DNA from: Magnetococcales bacterium
GTDB lineage: Bacteria; Pseudomonadota; Magnetococcia; Magnetococcales; JADFYX01
Length of the DNA: 64,000 nucleotides
NCBI GenBank assembly: GCA_002753565.1
Contig: PEAM01000001.1
Span: 124,001 to 188,000 of the forward strand
Direction of reading: 5' to 3'
The notes under the pieces are model-generated. The model was not told the DNA's origin, did no database searches, and saw only the letters and a list, made by a program, of their open reading frames with translations. Positions 1 through 10,661 of the stretch are shown here, piece after piece (position 1 is the stretch's first letter; every line of letters begins with the position of its first letter). Position numbers and translations under genes: made by a program.

Positions 1-104
1 AATCAAAAGGGGGTTATCCTATCCTCATGGCTGTTTATCCAGTTTTGCATTAATCTTTACGTTTCGTCCAGTCCTTCTTGATCTTGGGAGTTAGAGTAGA
101 AAAA

Positions 105-1394
105 ATGGGTAAAAGAATCTTGTTGGTGGGTGGTGGCGGTCGGGAACATGCCTTGGCTTGGAAGATCGTCCAGTCGCCCCTGTTGGAAAAACTCTACTGC
201 GCACCGGGTAATGCCGGCATCGCCCAGTTTGCTGAGTGTGTGCCCATTGATGGGGAGGATCTGCCAGCCATCAAACAGTTTGCGCTGGATAAAAAAATTG
301 ATCTGGCTGTCATCGGCCCAGAAGGGCCGTTGGTGGCGGGTTTGTCGGATCTGCTTCGAGAGGCCGGTATCGATGTTTTTGGCCCCTCCAAGGCGGCGGC
401 GGCGATTGAAGGCTCCAAATCCTTCATGAAGAGGCTATTCGCCCAGTATGCCATCCCGACGGCCAGCTATCAGGTGTTTACCGAGCCAGAGGCCGCCAGA
501 TCCTATATCCGCAAGCAGGGTGCGCCGATTGTGGTCAAGACTTCGGGCTTGGCAGCCGGCAAAGGGGCTATTGTCTGCCACACCCTGGAGGAGGCGTTGA
601 CGGCGGTGCAGCGAGTAATGGTGGACCGGGAGTTCGGCTCGGCAGGAGATGAGGTGGTTGTGGAGGAGTTTTTAACCGGTGAGGAGCTCTCTTTTATTGC
701 GTTTGTCGATGGGGAGAATGTCTTGCCCCTGGCCGGTTCTCAAGATCACAAAGCGGTGGGTGAGGGGGATACCGGCCCCAATACCGGTGGGATGGGGGCT
801 TACTCCCCGGCACCAATTCTCACCCCCGCTCTACACGCCCAGACTATCAATCAGGTCATGATTCCCACCGTTCGAGCCATGGCGGCAGAAGGGCGGCCTT
901 TCAAAGGGGTTCTCTATGCCGGGTTGATGATCGACAAGGGCGAGCTGAAGGTGTTGGAGTTTAACGCCCGCTTTGGTGATCCCGAGACCCAGCCCCTCTT
1001 GATGCGGATGAAGTCGGATATCGTCCCGCTTATGCAGGCTTCGGCGGCTGGATCTCTGGCGGGGGTGGAGATTGAATGGGACGATCGGACGGCGCTCTGT
1101 GTGGTGATGGCGGCGGGAGGGTATCCTGGCAGTTATGAAAAAGGTATCCCCATCGCTGGTCTGGAGGCGGCAGGTGCCTTGGAAGATGTGGCGGTTTTTC
1201 ACGCCGGCACCACCCTTTCGCCAGCGGGTGAGGTGGTGACGGCTGGGGGGCGGGTTTTGGGGGTGACGGCTCTGGGAGATGGGGTGGTTGCTGCACAACA
1301 ACGGGCCTATGAGGCGGTGGATAAGATTCAATGGGATAAGGCATATTATCGCCGAGATATCGGCTATCGAGCAGTGGAGAGGGAAGCGAAATGA
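105..1394 (+). CDS. purD: Phosphoribosylamine-glycine ligase (GAR synthetase)
   Basis: Catalyses the ATP-dependent joining of 5-phosphoribosylamine and glycine in cytosolic purine synthesis. The 429-residue product has the family's usual length. It opens with the N-terminal nucleotide-fold motif LLVGGGGREHALAWK, and it has the ATP-grasp elements GPEGPLVAG, KTSGLAAGKG and the family signature FNARFGDPETQ. An upstream TTG at 78 would add nine residues. The ATG at 105 is preferred because the conserved N-terminus starts there. The stop overlaps the purE start in an ATGA junction, so the two are translationally coupled. Nothing unusual is seen. Confidence 0.97.
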   Translation: MGKRILLVGGGGREHALAWKIVQSPLLEKLYCAPGNAGIAQFAECVPIDGEDLPAIKQFALDKKIDLAVIGPEGPLVAGLSDLLREAGIDVFGPSKAAAAIEGSKSFMKRLFAQYAIPTASYQVFTEPEAARSYIRKQGAPIVVKTSGLAAGKGAIVCHTLEEALTAVQRVMVDREFGSAGDEVVVEEFLTGEELSFIAFVDGENVLPLAGSQDHKAVGEGDTGPNTGGMGAYSPAPILTPALHAQTINQVMIPTVRAMAAEGRPFKGVLYAGLMIDKGELKVLEFNARFGDPETQPLLMRMKSDIVPLMQASAAGSLAGVEIEWDDRTALCVVMAAGGYPGSYEKGIPIAGLEAAGALEDVAVFHAGTTLSPAGEVVTAGGRVLGVTALGDGVVAAQQRAYEAVDKIQWDKAYYRRDIGYRAVEREAK

Positions 1395-1915
1395 GTAACC
1401 GTGCAGTGGTAGGAATTTTAATGGGATCAGACTCCGATTGGGGGGTGATGCAGGAGGCCGGTAAGGCGTTGCAGGGGTTGGGTATTCCCTTCGAAATGAT
1501 GGTCACCTCAGCCCACCGGACACCAGAAAAAACCCACAACTATACCCACTCTGCCGTCGAGCGGGGTCTGAAGGTTCTGATTGTTGGAGCCGGAGCCGCC
1601 GCCCATCTGGCCGGGGTGGTCTCGGCCATCACTCCCCTGCCGGTTATCGGTGTGCCCCTGTCGGCAACCGACCTCAAGGGAATGGATGCGTTGCTGTCGA
1701 CGGTTCAGATGCCGGGTGGTATACCGGTGGCCTGTATGGCAATCGGCAAGGCCGGTGCTAAAAATGCTGCTATCTATGCAGCCCGTATTCTGGCATTATC
1801 CGACCCGGAGTTGGCAGAGAGGCTCGAAAGCTATCGCCAAGAGATGGTAGCCGCCGTCGAGGAGAAGGATCGGGCATTGCAGTTACAGTTCCAGGCGTTG
1901 CAGAATATTGGCTGA
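1391..1915 (+). CDS. purE: N5-carboxyaminoimidazole ribonucleotide mutase
   Basis: Converts N5-CAIR to CAIR in purine synthesis. The 174-residue product carries the class I PurE hallmarks near its N-terminus: MGSDSDW and SAHRTP, then the glycine-rich stretch GAGAAAHLAG. The ATG sits inside the purD stop (ATGA overlap). No purK follows in this window, so the partner that makes N5-CAIR is presumably elsewhere. The next gene begins 15 bases after the stop. Confidence 0.96.
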   Translation: MSNRAVVGILMGSDSDWGVMQEAGKALQGLGIPFEMMVTSAHRTPEKTHNYTHSAVERGLKVLIVGAGAAAHLAGVVSAITPLPVIGVPLSATDLKGMDALLSTVQMPGGIPVACMAIGKAGAKNAAIYAARILALSDPELAERLESYRQEMVAAVEEKDRALQLQFQALQNIG

Positions 1916-1930
1916 GTGTGGGGTATATTG

Positions 1931-2770
1931 ATGGCAGAGGACCCGATTGAAGAGTTGCTGGAGTTGGAAAATCTGTTTGTCGAAGAGGATATTATTCGGC
2001 TGTTGAGTTATGACGCCGTCTCCAAAGGGCGGCGCATCAAACTCTTTCCCGACGGCAAAGAGCCAATCATCAGCTCTTTTTTCATCCCGGATGAGCGTAC
2101 AGACTGGGCCTCGGACACGATTGACCATGTTTTTATTGCCCCGGCAAAATCCGATGAAGAGAATGAGCGGATTAAAAAAAGCAGCCAGATCATGGTCGGG
2201 TACGAGCATGGTCGGTTTAACCTGGAGGCCCGCCGATTAACCTTTCTTGGTGAAGAGAAAATCGGCCAAAATCTCGCCTATCGGGTCACGCTGCCCAAAA
2301 TTTTTCAGGTAGCCGGACGGCGCAAGCTGGTCCGCCACCGCATTCCAGCCAAAATGCCCTGTTTGGTTGCGGTCAGAAAAAAAATTCGCAGTGGTGACCA
2401 GAGCCTGAAAGGGATACTCTTCGATATACACGAGGAGGGGTTCTGCTTTGCCGCGCCGGTCTCATCAGCCAACATCGAAAAAGGTGATCAGCTTAAATGT
2501 TCCCTGGAGACCCGGCAGAAACATTTTGGCGTTATCCATACCATCGTCCGGGTTCTTTCCAAGGCTCAATACCGTAAAGCCGAGGGGAGCGCTCGAGAGT
2601 ATATCTATTATGGCTGCGGCCTGTTGAATGTCTCCGATGATCGTCTGATGGAGCTTTATATCGCCGAGGTCAAGGCCAAAGAGACCGAGATTCGTAAAGC
2701 CCGCCGAACCAGCGACCTGACTGAGCAGCTTTTTGGAAAAATCAGACAGCGATCCCGACAGGGGAGTTAG
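1931..2770 (+). CDS. PilZ-like (YcgR-type) protein with degenerate c-di-GMP motif
   Basis: A cytosolic 279-residue protein. The N-terminal half resembles the YcgR-type split-barrel domain in layout. A PilZ-like barrel starts near residue 130. PilZ domains bind cyclic-di-GMP through RxxxR and D/NxSxxG. Here R131-KLV-R135 fits the first motif, but the second reads D165-I-H-E-E-G170, with His where Ser is expected. A role in flagellar or pilus control is family-based inference, and nucleotide binding may be weak or absent. The ATG at 1931 is preferred over an in-frame GTG at 1916. The gene lies just after purE and 6 bases before tsaC, probably in one transcript. Confidence 0.7.
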   Translation: MAEDPIEELLELENLFVEEDIIRLLSYDAVSKGRRIKLFPDGKEPIISSFFIPDERTDWASDTIDHVFIAPAKSDEENERIKKSSQIMVGYEHGRFNLEARRLTFLGEEKIGQNLAYRVTLPKIFQVAGRRKLVRHRIPAKMPCLVAVRKKIRSGDQSLKGILFDIHEEGFCFAAPVSSANIEKGDQLKCSLETRQKHFGVIHTIVRVLSKAQYRKAEGSAREYIYYGCGLLNVSDDRLMELYIAEVKAKETEIRKARRTSDLTEQLFGKIRQRSRQGS

Positions 2771-2776
2771 AGGCCG

Positions 2777-3412
2777 GTGGTTTTACGCCCCGATCAAATC
2801 AGAGAGGCGGTCAAGGTGCTTGAGTCTGGTGGCATCATGGCCCACCCAACGGAGACCCTTTTTGGTCTGGCGGTGGACCCAGACAACCAAGAGGCTCTGG
2901 AGCGGCTGACTCAGCTCAAGGGGCGTTCGGCCAATAAGGGGTTTATTCTTCTTGTGCCAAACCGTGCTATTCTCACCAACTATGTGCCGCCGGAGTGTTT
3001 GCTGGCGCCGACGGTTCAAGCCCTGCTGGATGCTTTTTGGCCCGGCCCCTTAACACTGGTGCTGCCGGCTCTTCCCACGGTGTCGGACCTGCTTACCGGC
3101 GGACGCAGCACCCTTGCCGTGCGCCACTCTCCCTCACCGTTGGTTGAAAGCCTGCTGGCTGACTGGGGTGGGGCCCTTGTCTCGACCAGTGCCAACCGCA
3201 GTAACACGCCGGCCCTCTCCAACCCTGATCAAATTGCCGCTCTTTTCGGCAAGGCGTTAGGGTGTGTGGTCTCTGGGGCTGTGGATGCTGACGCATTGCC
3301 CTCAACCCTCGTGAAGGTTGGGGCGGACGGTGCGGTTGAGCTGTTGCGTCCGGGGGCGGTACCGATGGCAACTATTCAATCTGTGGTGGACGGGGTGGTT
3401 TCTCGTTGTTAG
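2777..3412 (+). CDS. tsaC: Sua5/YrdC-family threonylcarbamoyl-AMP synthase
   Basis: Makes threonylcarbamoyl-AMP from threonine, bicarbonate and ATP for the t6A37 modification of ANN-decoding tRNAs. The 211-residue product shows the family motifs in order: GGIMAHPTETLFGLAVD near the start, KGRSANKGFILLV, FWPGPLTLVL, and the substrate-site stretch LAVRHSP followed by VSTSANRSNTPA. It lacks the extra C-terminal Sua5 domain, so it is the short YrdC/TsaC form. The start is GTG with AGAGG just upstream. The last 41 bases overlap the 3' end of the convergent fxsA gene. Confidence 0.92.
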   Translation: MVLRPDQIREAVKVLESGGIMAHPTETLFGLAVDPDNQEALERLTQLKGRSANKGFILLVPNRAILTNYVPPECLLAPTVQALLDAFWPGPLTLVLPALPTVSDLLTGGRSTLAVRHSPSPLVESLLADWGGALVSTSANRSNTPALSNPDQIAALFGKALGCVVSGAVDADALPSTLVKVGADGAVELLRPGAVPMATIQSVVDGVVSRC

Positions 3413-3878
3413 AAGGGGTTGGCTTCTGTTCGTGGTGCTGATACTCTCCTTCTATGGTGCTTTCATCTGTTTCGTTTGGTCCCCATTGGCCTGAATGAAC
3501 GTTGTGACCATTCACTTTTATGTGGGTGATGAACAGTTTCATGAGGCTGTTCCTGAGCAGGGCACGACTCACAGGGAAGGCCAGGGCAAACCCGATCCCG
3601 TCGGTGAAGAATCCGGGTGTCACCAGGAGAATGCCCGCCAGTAGAAGCAGGGCACCGTCGGCTAGCTCCCGACCAGGTGTTTCATTGTTATTTACCCGCT
3701 CTTGGAGGGCGTGCAGGGTCTTGATTCCCTCCCGTCGTACCAGAGAGGCCCCTAACACGGCGGTAAAAAGAATGGTCAGCAGGGTAGGAAACAGTCCAAT
3801 CTGTTCACCGACCTGAATCAGCAGATAAATTTCCAGAATGGGAAGGGTGATGAACAGAATGAGAAGTATACGAAACAT
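3372..3878 (-). CDS. fxsA: FxsA family inner-membrane protein
   Basis: A small integral membrane protein of the FxsA family, known from suppression of F-plasmid exclusion of phage T7 in E. coli; its normal role is unclear. The 168-residue product begins with a hydrophobic helix (LLILFITLPILEIYLLI). A second segment contains FTAVLGASLVRREG, and a helix pair follows around LLLLAGILLVTPGFFTDGIG, all typical of the family. The tail is polar, Pro/Glu-rich and not conserved. The gene is convergent with tsaC, with a 41-base 3' overlap. Confidence 0.88.
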   Translation of the reverse strand: MFRILLILFITLPILEIYLLIQVGEQIGLFPTLLTILFTAVLGASLVRREGIKTLHALQERVNNNETPGRELADGALLLLAGILLVTPGFFTDGIGFALAFPVSRALLRNSLMKLFITHIKVNGHNVHSGQWGPNETDESTIEGEYQHHEQKPTPSNNEKPPRPPQIE

Positions 3879-4139
3879 AGCGACTTTTTTTCCTGTTACC
3901 AGTGGAAAACCGGGCTGATTATGGCCCCTCTTTTTTATTTCTCCATAGTGACAAAGAACCGGTTGGTTTGACCAGTATGAAAAAAAAAAATTGAATGGGT
4001 CATTAAGGATTGTTGAAATGGAAGAGGAAGTATGGTAGTTATTTTTCGGTTCTAGGGGTGGTTTACATTAGGCGTTCCTAATATTGCAGCGCTACTCCAT
4101 GTCGTTATTAAATCGGACTTTGGCAAAGGGTTTCAGGTC

Positions 4140-4679
4140 GTGCATGACAGCACCTTAGCAAAACGGTATGCCTCTGCTTTGGCTGAGTTGGCCACAGAAG
4201 GTGATAGACTGGAAAAGGTAGGGGAGGATCTCGGCCTTTTCCTTGAGTTGATCAATATGACACCAAGTCTCTCAGCCCTTCTTGCCAGCCCCACGGTTTC
4301 CAAAGGGGATCAGCATAAGATTATCGACTCCTTCGCCTCCAATGATCAAGTTGAGGCGGTTACCGGTAATTTTCTTCGGGTTCTGATCGATAAAAGACGG
4401 ATGGGCATTTTTTCCGGCATTGTCGCCTCCTACAATCGTATGGTTGAGGAGCGCAGTGGTCGGATTACCATTCAGCTTGCCTCGGCAAAGCCATTAAACA
4501 AAAAACATGAGGAGGGGCTTGCTACCTCCTTATCGAGCTTGACAGGCAAAGAAGTACAGTTAGATGTGTCCACGGATTCCACCCTTTTGGGTGGTGTGGT
4601 GGTTAGGGTTGGCAGCGTGATGATGGACTATTCCGTGCGCGGTCATTTAAACCGGTTGAAATCTCAGATGAGAGGGTAG
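4140..4679 (+). CDS. atpH: F1-ATPase subunit delta
   Basis: The delta subunit joins F1 to the peripheral stalk of ATP synthase. The 179-residue product has the family N-terminus (LAKRYASALAELA) and the C-terminal signature TLLGGVVVRVGSVMMDYSVRG. The start is GTG, with AAGGG nine bases upstream, and no ATG lies near the conserved N-terminus. It opens the atpHAGDC cluster. The F0 genes are not adjacent, which is the arrangement found in alphaproteobacteria. The 261 bases upstream must hold the operon promoter, but I could not pick a convincing -35/-10 pair there. Confidence 0.95.
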   Translation: MHDSTLAKRYASALAELATEGDRLEKVGEDLGLFLELINMTPSLSALLASPTVSKGDQHKIIDSFASNDQVEAVTGNFLRVLIDKRRMGIFSGIVASYNRMVEERSGRITIQLASAKPLNKKHEEGLATSLSSLTGKEVQLDVSTDSTLLGGVVVRVGSVMMDYSVRGHLNRLKSQMRG

Positions 4680-4685
4680 AAGTCG

Positions 4686-6281
<1,596 letters not shown>

Positions 6282-6296
6282 CGGGAGCTTGGGGTC

Positions 6297-7184
6297 ATGC
6301 CTAATCTGAAAAGTCTTCGGACGCGGATTCGCTCCGTTGGAAACACGCAACAGATCACCAAAGCCATGAAAATGGTGGCGGCTGCCAAGTTGCGTCGCTC
6401 CCAAGAGCGTGCCATTGCAACACGTCCCTACAGCCAGGGAATGGGACGGATGATTCAATCCATCGCCTCCATGGCAGATGAGCAGAGCGCACCCCCCTTA
6501 TTGGCTGCCCCAAGAGGCAAGAGGATTCGCTTGGTTGTCTTTACGGCGGACCGTGGGTTGTGTGGTAGTTTTAACAGCGGTATTGTCCGTTCTGTTCGAT
6601 CAAAGATTGTTGAACTGCAGGAAGAGGGGTTTGAGGTCTCTCTACTTTGTGTCGGCAGCAAAGGCAATGATGTTCTTAAACGTCAATTTGGCCATCTGAT
6701 TACTCGGGTTGAGGTGGGTATTGCTAAAAACCTCAGTTTCGAGAGTGCGGAACGTCAAGTCTCTGCACGGCTTTTGGCGGAGTTTGAAAGAGACGAGTTT
6801 GATGTCTGTCTGATCGTCTATAATAAATTTTTATCGGCCATCAGTCAGGAGTTGACCTGGCGCCAGGTGGTTCCGATGCCGGTCCCAGAGGCGGTGGAAG
6901 ATACGGGGGGGGATCAAGCGGGTGGATCTCCTTTTTATGAGCCGGAGGAGGATGAGGTTCTCAAGGTTCTTCTGCCACAAAATGTGACGGTACAGATTTT
7001 TCAGGCGTTGGTTGAGTCTGACGCATCGGAGCATGGTGCTCGAATGACGGCCATGGATAATGCGGTTCGGAATGCGGGTGATATGCTGCGTAAGTTGCAC
7101 ACCACCTACAACCGGACAAGACAGGCGGTCATTACTACAGAGTTGATGGAGATCATCAGCGGTGCCGAATCCCTTAAAGGGTAG
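6297..7184 (+). CDS. atpG: F1-ATPase subunit gamma
   Basis: The central rotor shaft of ATP synthase. The 295-residue product has the conserved N-terminal helix (RTRIRSVGNTQQITKAMKMV), the mid-protein signature TADRGLCGSFNSGIVR, and the C-terminal helix ending in a TYNRTRQAVITTELMEI-type motif. The length is normal. It follows atpA by 15 bases. The next gene, atpD, begins about 70 bases further on. Confidence 0.97.
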   Translation: MPNLKSLRTRIRSVGNTQQITKAMKMVAAAKLRRSQERAIATRPYSQGMGRMIQSIASMADEQSAPPLLAAPRGKRIRLVVFTADRGLCGSFNSGIVRSVRSKIVELQEEGFEVSLLCVGSKGNDVLKRQFGHLITRVEVGIAKNLSFESAERQVSARLLAEFERDEFDVCLIVYNKFLSAISQELTWRQVVPMPVPEAVEDTGGDQAGGSPFYEPEEDEVLKVLLPQNVTVQIFQALVESDASEHGARMTAMDNAVRNAGDMLRKLHTTYNRTRQAVITTELMEIISGAESLKG

Positions 7185-7219
7185 CTTTGGCGCTGTCTGG
7201 ATTGATCGTTGAAAATTAA

Positions 7220-8674
<1,455 letters not shown>

Positions 8675-8686
8675 ACGGGAGAAGCC

Positions 8687-9097
8687 ATGTCAGCCATTTA
8701 CCAACTTAGCGTTATCACGCCAGAGAAGCAGTTTCTCTCCCAGGATGCAGACTTTGTCATTGTTCCAGGTATTGAGGGTTATTTTGGTGTCCTTTCTGGC
8801 CATGCCCCGTTGGTCTCTGTTTTGAGTTCTGGTGAGCTTTCGGTTGGTTGGGGTGAGCATCCTGAGCGTTATGCCGTCAGTGGTGGCTATGCGGAAGTTT
8901 TGCCGGATCGGGTAACCATTCTGGTTGAACGGGCCATAGCTAAAGCCGATATTAACATTGAAACAGTGCAGGCCGACCTGGCTGAAGCAGAGAAGAGTTT
9001 GGCTGGTCTCCCATCGTCAGATCCAGAACGGAACTATTGGGAAAAACGACGTGATTATGCCAATGCCTGCTTGGAGGTTTCCAGGAAGCAGGACTAG
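8687..9097 (+). CDS. atpC: F1-ATPase subunit epsilon
   Basis: The rotor-associated subunit that couples F1 to the c-ring and can inhibit hydrolysis. The 136-residue product has the N-terminal beta-sandwich (YQLSVITPEKQFLSQDADFVIVPGIEGYFGVLSGHAPL pattern) followed by the short helical C-terminal domain. It is the last gene of the operon. A strong hairpin with a T-run follows 35 bases after the stop. Confidence 0.96.
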   Translation: MSAIYQLSVITPEKQFLSQDADFVIVPGIEGYFGVLSGHAPLVSVLSSGELSVGWGEHPERYAVSGGYAEVLPDRVTILVERAIAKADINIETVQADLAEAEKSLAGLPSSDPERNYWEKRRDYANACLEVSRKQD

Positions 9098-9132
9098 AGG
9101 CTGTTGATTGTGATCAGAGATGAATCAATGGG

Positions 9133-9169
9133 AAGGGCTGGGTACATGTTTGTACCTGGCCTTTTTTTT
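9133..9169 (+). terminator. Rho-independent terminator of the atp operon
   Basis: A 14-bp stem (AAGGGCTGGGTACA paired with TGTACCTGGCCTT, including G-U pairs) closes a small loop and runs into eight or nine T residues. It lies 35 bases after atpC and 50 bases before glmU, so it separates the ATPase operon from the glm genes. Confidence 0.88.
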
Positions 9170-9220
9170 AACCCATTTTGGAAATACCCTTGTCTTTATC
9201 GTTTTTAGGAAATTGATTTC

Positions 9221-10597
9221 ATGCCATCATTAGCTGTTCTTGTTTTAGCTGCCGGTCAAGGAACCCGAATGCGTTCTCATCTACCCAAGGTGCTCCATGA
9301 GCTGGCAGGCTGGCCACTGCTTCAGCATGTTTTACATGCGGTTGCCCCCTTGAATCCTGAGCGTATTGTAATTGTTGTGGGACACAAAGCGGAGCTGGTA
9401 GAGGCCGCACTCGATTCGGCGGACATTGTTTGGGTTAAACAGCCTGAGCAGAAAGGAACCGGTCATGCGGTTTTGTGTGCCTTACCGGCTCTGGAGGGGT
9501 TTGAGGGGGATTTGTTGATTCTCAATGGAGACACACCGTTGGTGGAGTCTGAAACTCTGCGGACCTTTATCGGCCACCATCGCCGCGAAGAGCGGGGTTT
9601 GTCGGTGTTGAGCATGACCATGGATCCTCCTACTGGATATGGGCGGGTGGTTCGAGATGCTGCCGGGGGGTTGCTGGAGGTGGTGGAGGAGAAGGATGCC
9701 GATAGCAGAACGCAGAAGATAACCGAGGTCAATTCTGGCATGTATTGTGTTTCGACCCAACATATCAGCCAATGGTTGGGGCAGGTAACCAATGACAATG
9801 CGCAGGGAGAGTATTATCTACCGGATATCATTCCCATGGCGGTAGCGGCTGGGGTTGGGGCAGCTTATCATCACAAGGACTCTCTCTCTTTGGCGGGAGT
9901 TAACAACCGTATGCAGCTCTCTCGGCTGGAGAAGGTATTTCGGGACCGGAAGGTGGAGCAGCTTATGGCCTCTGGTGTGACATTTATTGATCCTGACTCC
10001 TGTTGGCTGGCTCCCGATGTTGAAGTGGGACAGGATACGGTTATTTTTCCTCATGTTCTATTGGGGGTTGGGGTATCGATTGGTGAAGGGTGTCGGGTTG
10101 GCCCTTTTTGTGAAATCAGTCGGAGCCGGCTTGGTGAAGGGAGTGTTGTCAGGGCCTTTTGCCACCTGGATGGCGCCACATCGATGGGACCCAATGAAAT
10201 AGGTCCCTATGCTCGGTTGCGGGTGGGTTCCCATTTGGCCCCAAAAGCCAAGGTGGGCAATTTTTGTGAGTTAAAAAAAGCTATCATTGGAGAAGGCTCC
10301 AAGGTTAATCATCTCTCCTATGTGGGTGATACGGTGATGGGGGCCAATGTGAATGTTGGTGCCGGTACCATTACCTGCAACTATGATGGGGTTAACAAGC
10401 ACAAAACCACTATTGGGGATGGGGTGTTTATCGGCTCTGGAACCCAACTGGTTGCACCGGTTACTTTGGCGGATGGGGTCGTTATTGGTGCGGGTTCCGC
10501 CATAACAAAGAGTGTGGCAGCAGACTCTCTGGCACTGACGAGAGCGCCGCAACGGGTGGTGCCGAGTTGGTCTACTCACAAAAAAAAGCCTGCTTGA
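9221..10597 (+). CDS. glmU: Bifunctional GlcNAc-1-P uridyltransferase / GlcN-1-P acetyltransferase
   Basis: Makes UDP-N-acetylglucosamine for peptidoglycan and LPS. The 458-residue product has an N-terminal uridyltransferase domain with AAGQGTRM (residues 10-17) and LPKV. A C-terminal left-handed beta helix of hexapeptide repeats follows, with the acetyltransferase signatures VGNFCELKKA, VNHLSYVGD and GAGTITCNYDG. The ATG at 9221 has TAGGA ten bases upstream. glmS follows directly, so the two enzymes of the UDP-GlcNAc route are paired. Confidence 0.98.
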   Translation: MPSLAVLVLAAGQGTRMRSHLPKVLHELAGWPLLQHVLHAVAPLNPERIVIVVGHKAELVEAALDSADIVWVKQPEQKGTGHAVLCALPALEGFEGDLLILNGDTPLVESETLRTFIGHHRREERGLSVLSMTMDPPTGYGRVVRDAAGGLLEVVEEKDADSRTQKITEVNSGMYCVSTQHISQWLGQVTNDNAQGEYYLPDIIPMAVAAGVGAAYHHKDSLSLAGVNNRMQLSRLEKVFRDRKVEQLMASGVTFIDPDSCWLAPDVEVGQDTVIFPHVLLGVGVSIGEGCRVGPFCEISRSRLGEGSVVRAFCHLDGATSMGPNEIGPYARLRVGSHLAPKAKVGNFCELKKAIIGEGSKVNHLSYVGDTVMGANVNVGAGTITCNYDGVNKHKTTIGDGVFIGSGTQLVAPVTLADGVVIGAGSAITKSVAADSLALTRAPQRVVPSWSTHKKKPA

Positions 10598-10661
10598 GAT
10601 AACGCCGATTTAAACTAAACGTGCAGGTGAAAACACACTCATTTTTTGGTCTGGAGTTGAT

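Noticed and set aside
10598-10661. A glmS ribozyme or riboswitch upstream of glmS
   Set aside because: The gap is only 64 bases and has no space for the ribozyme core. The known ribozyme occurs mainly in Gram-positive bacteria.
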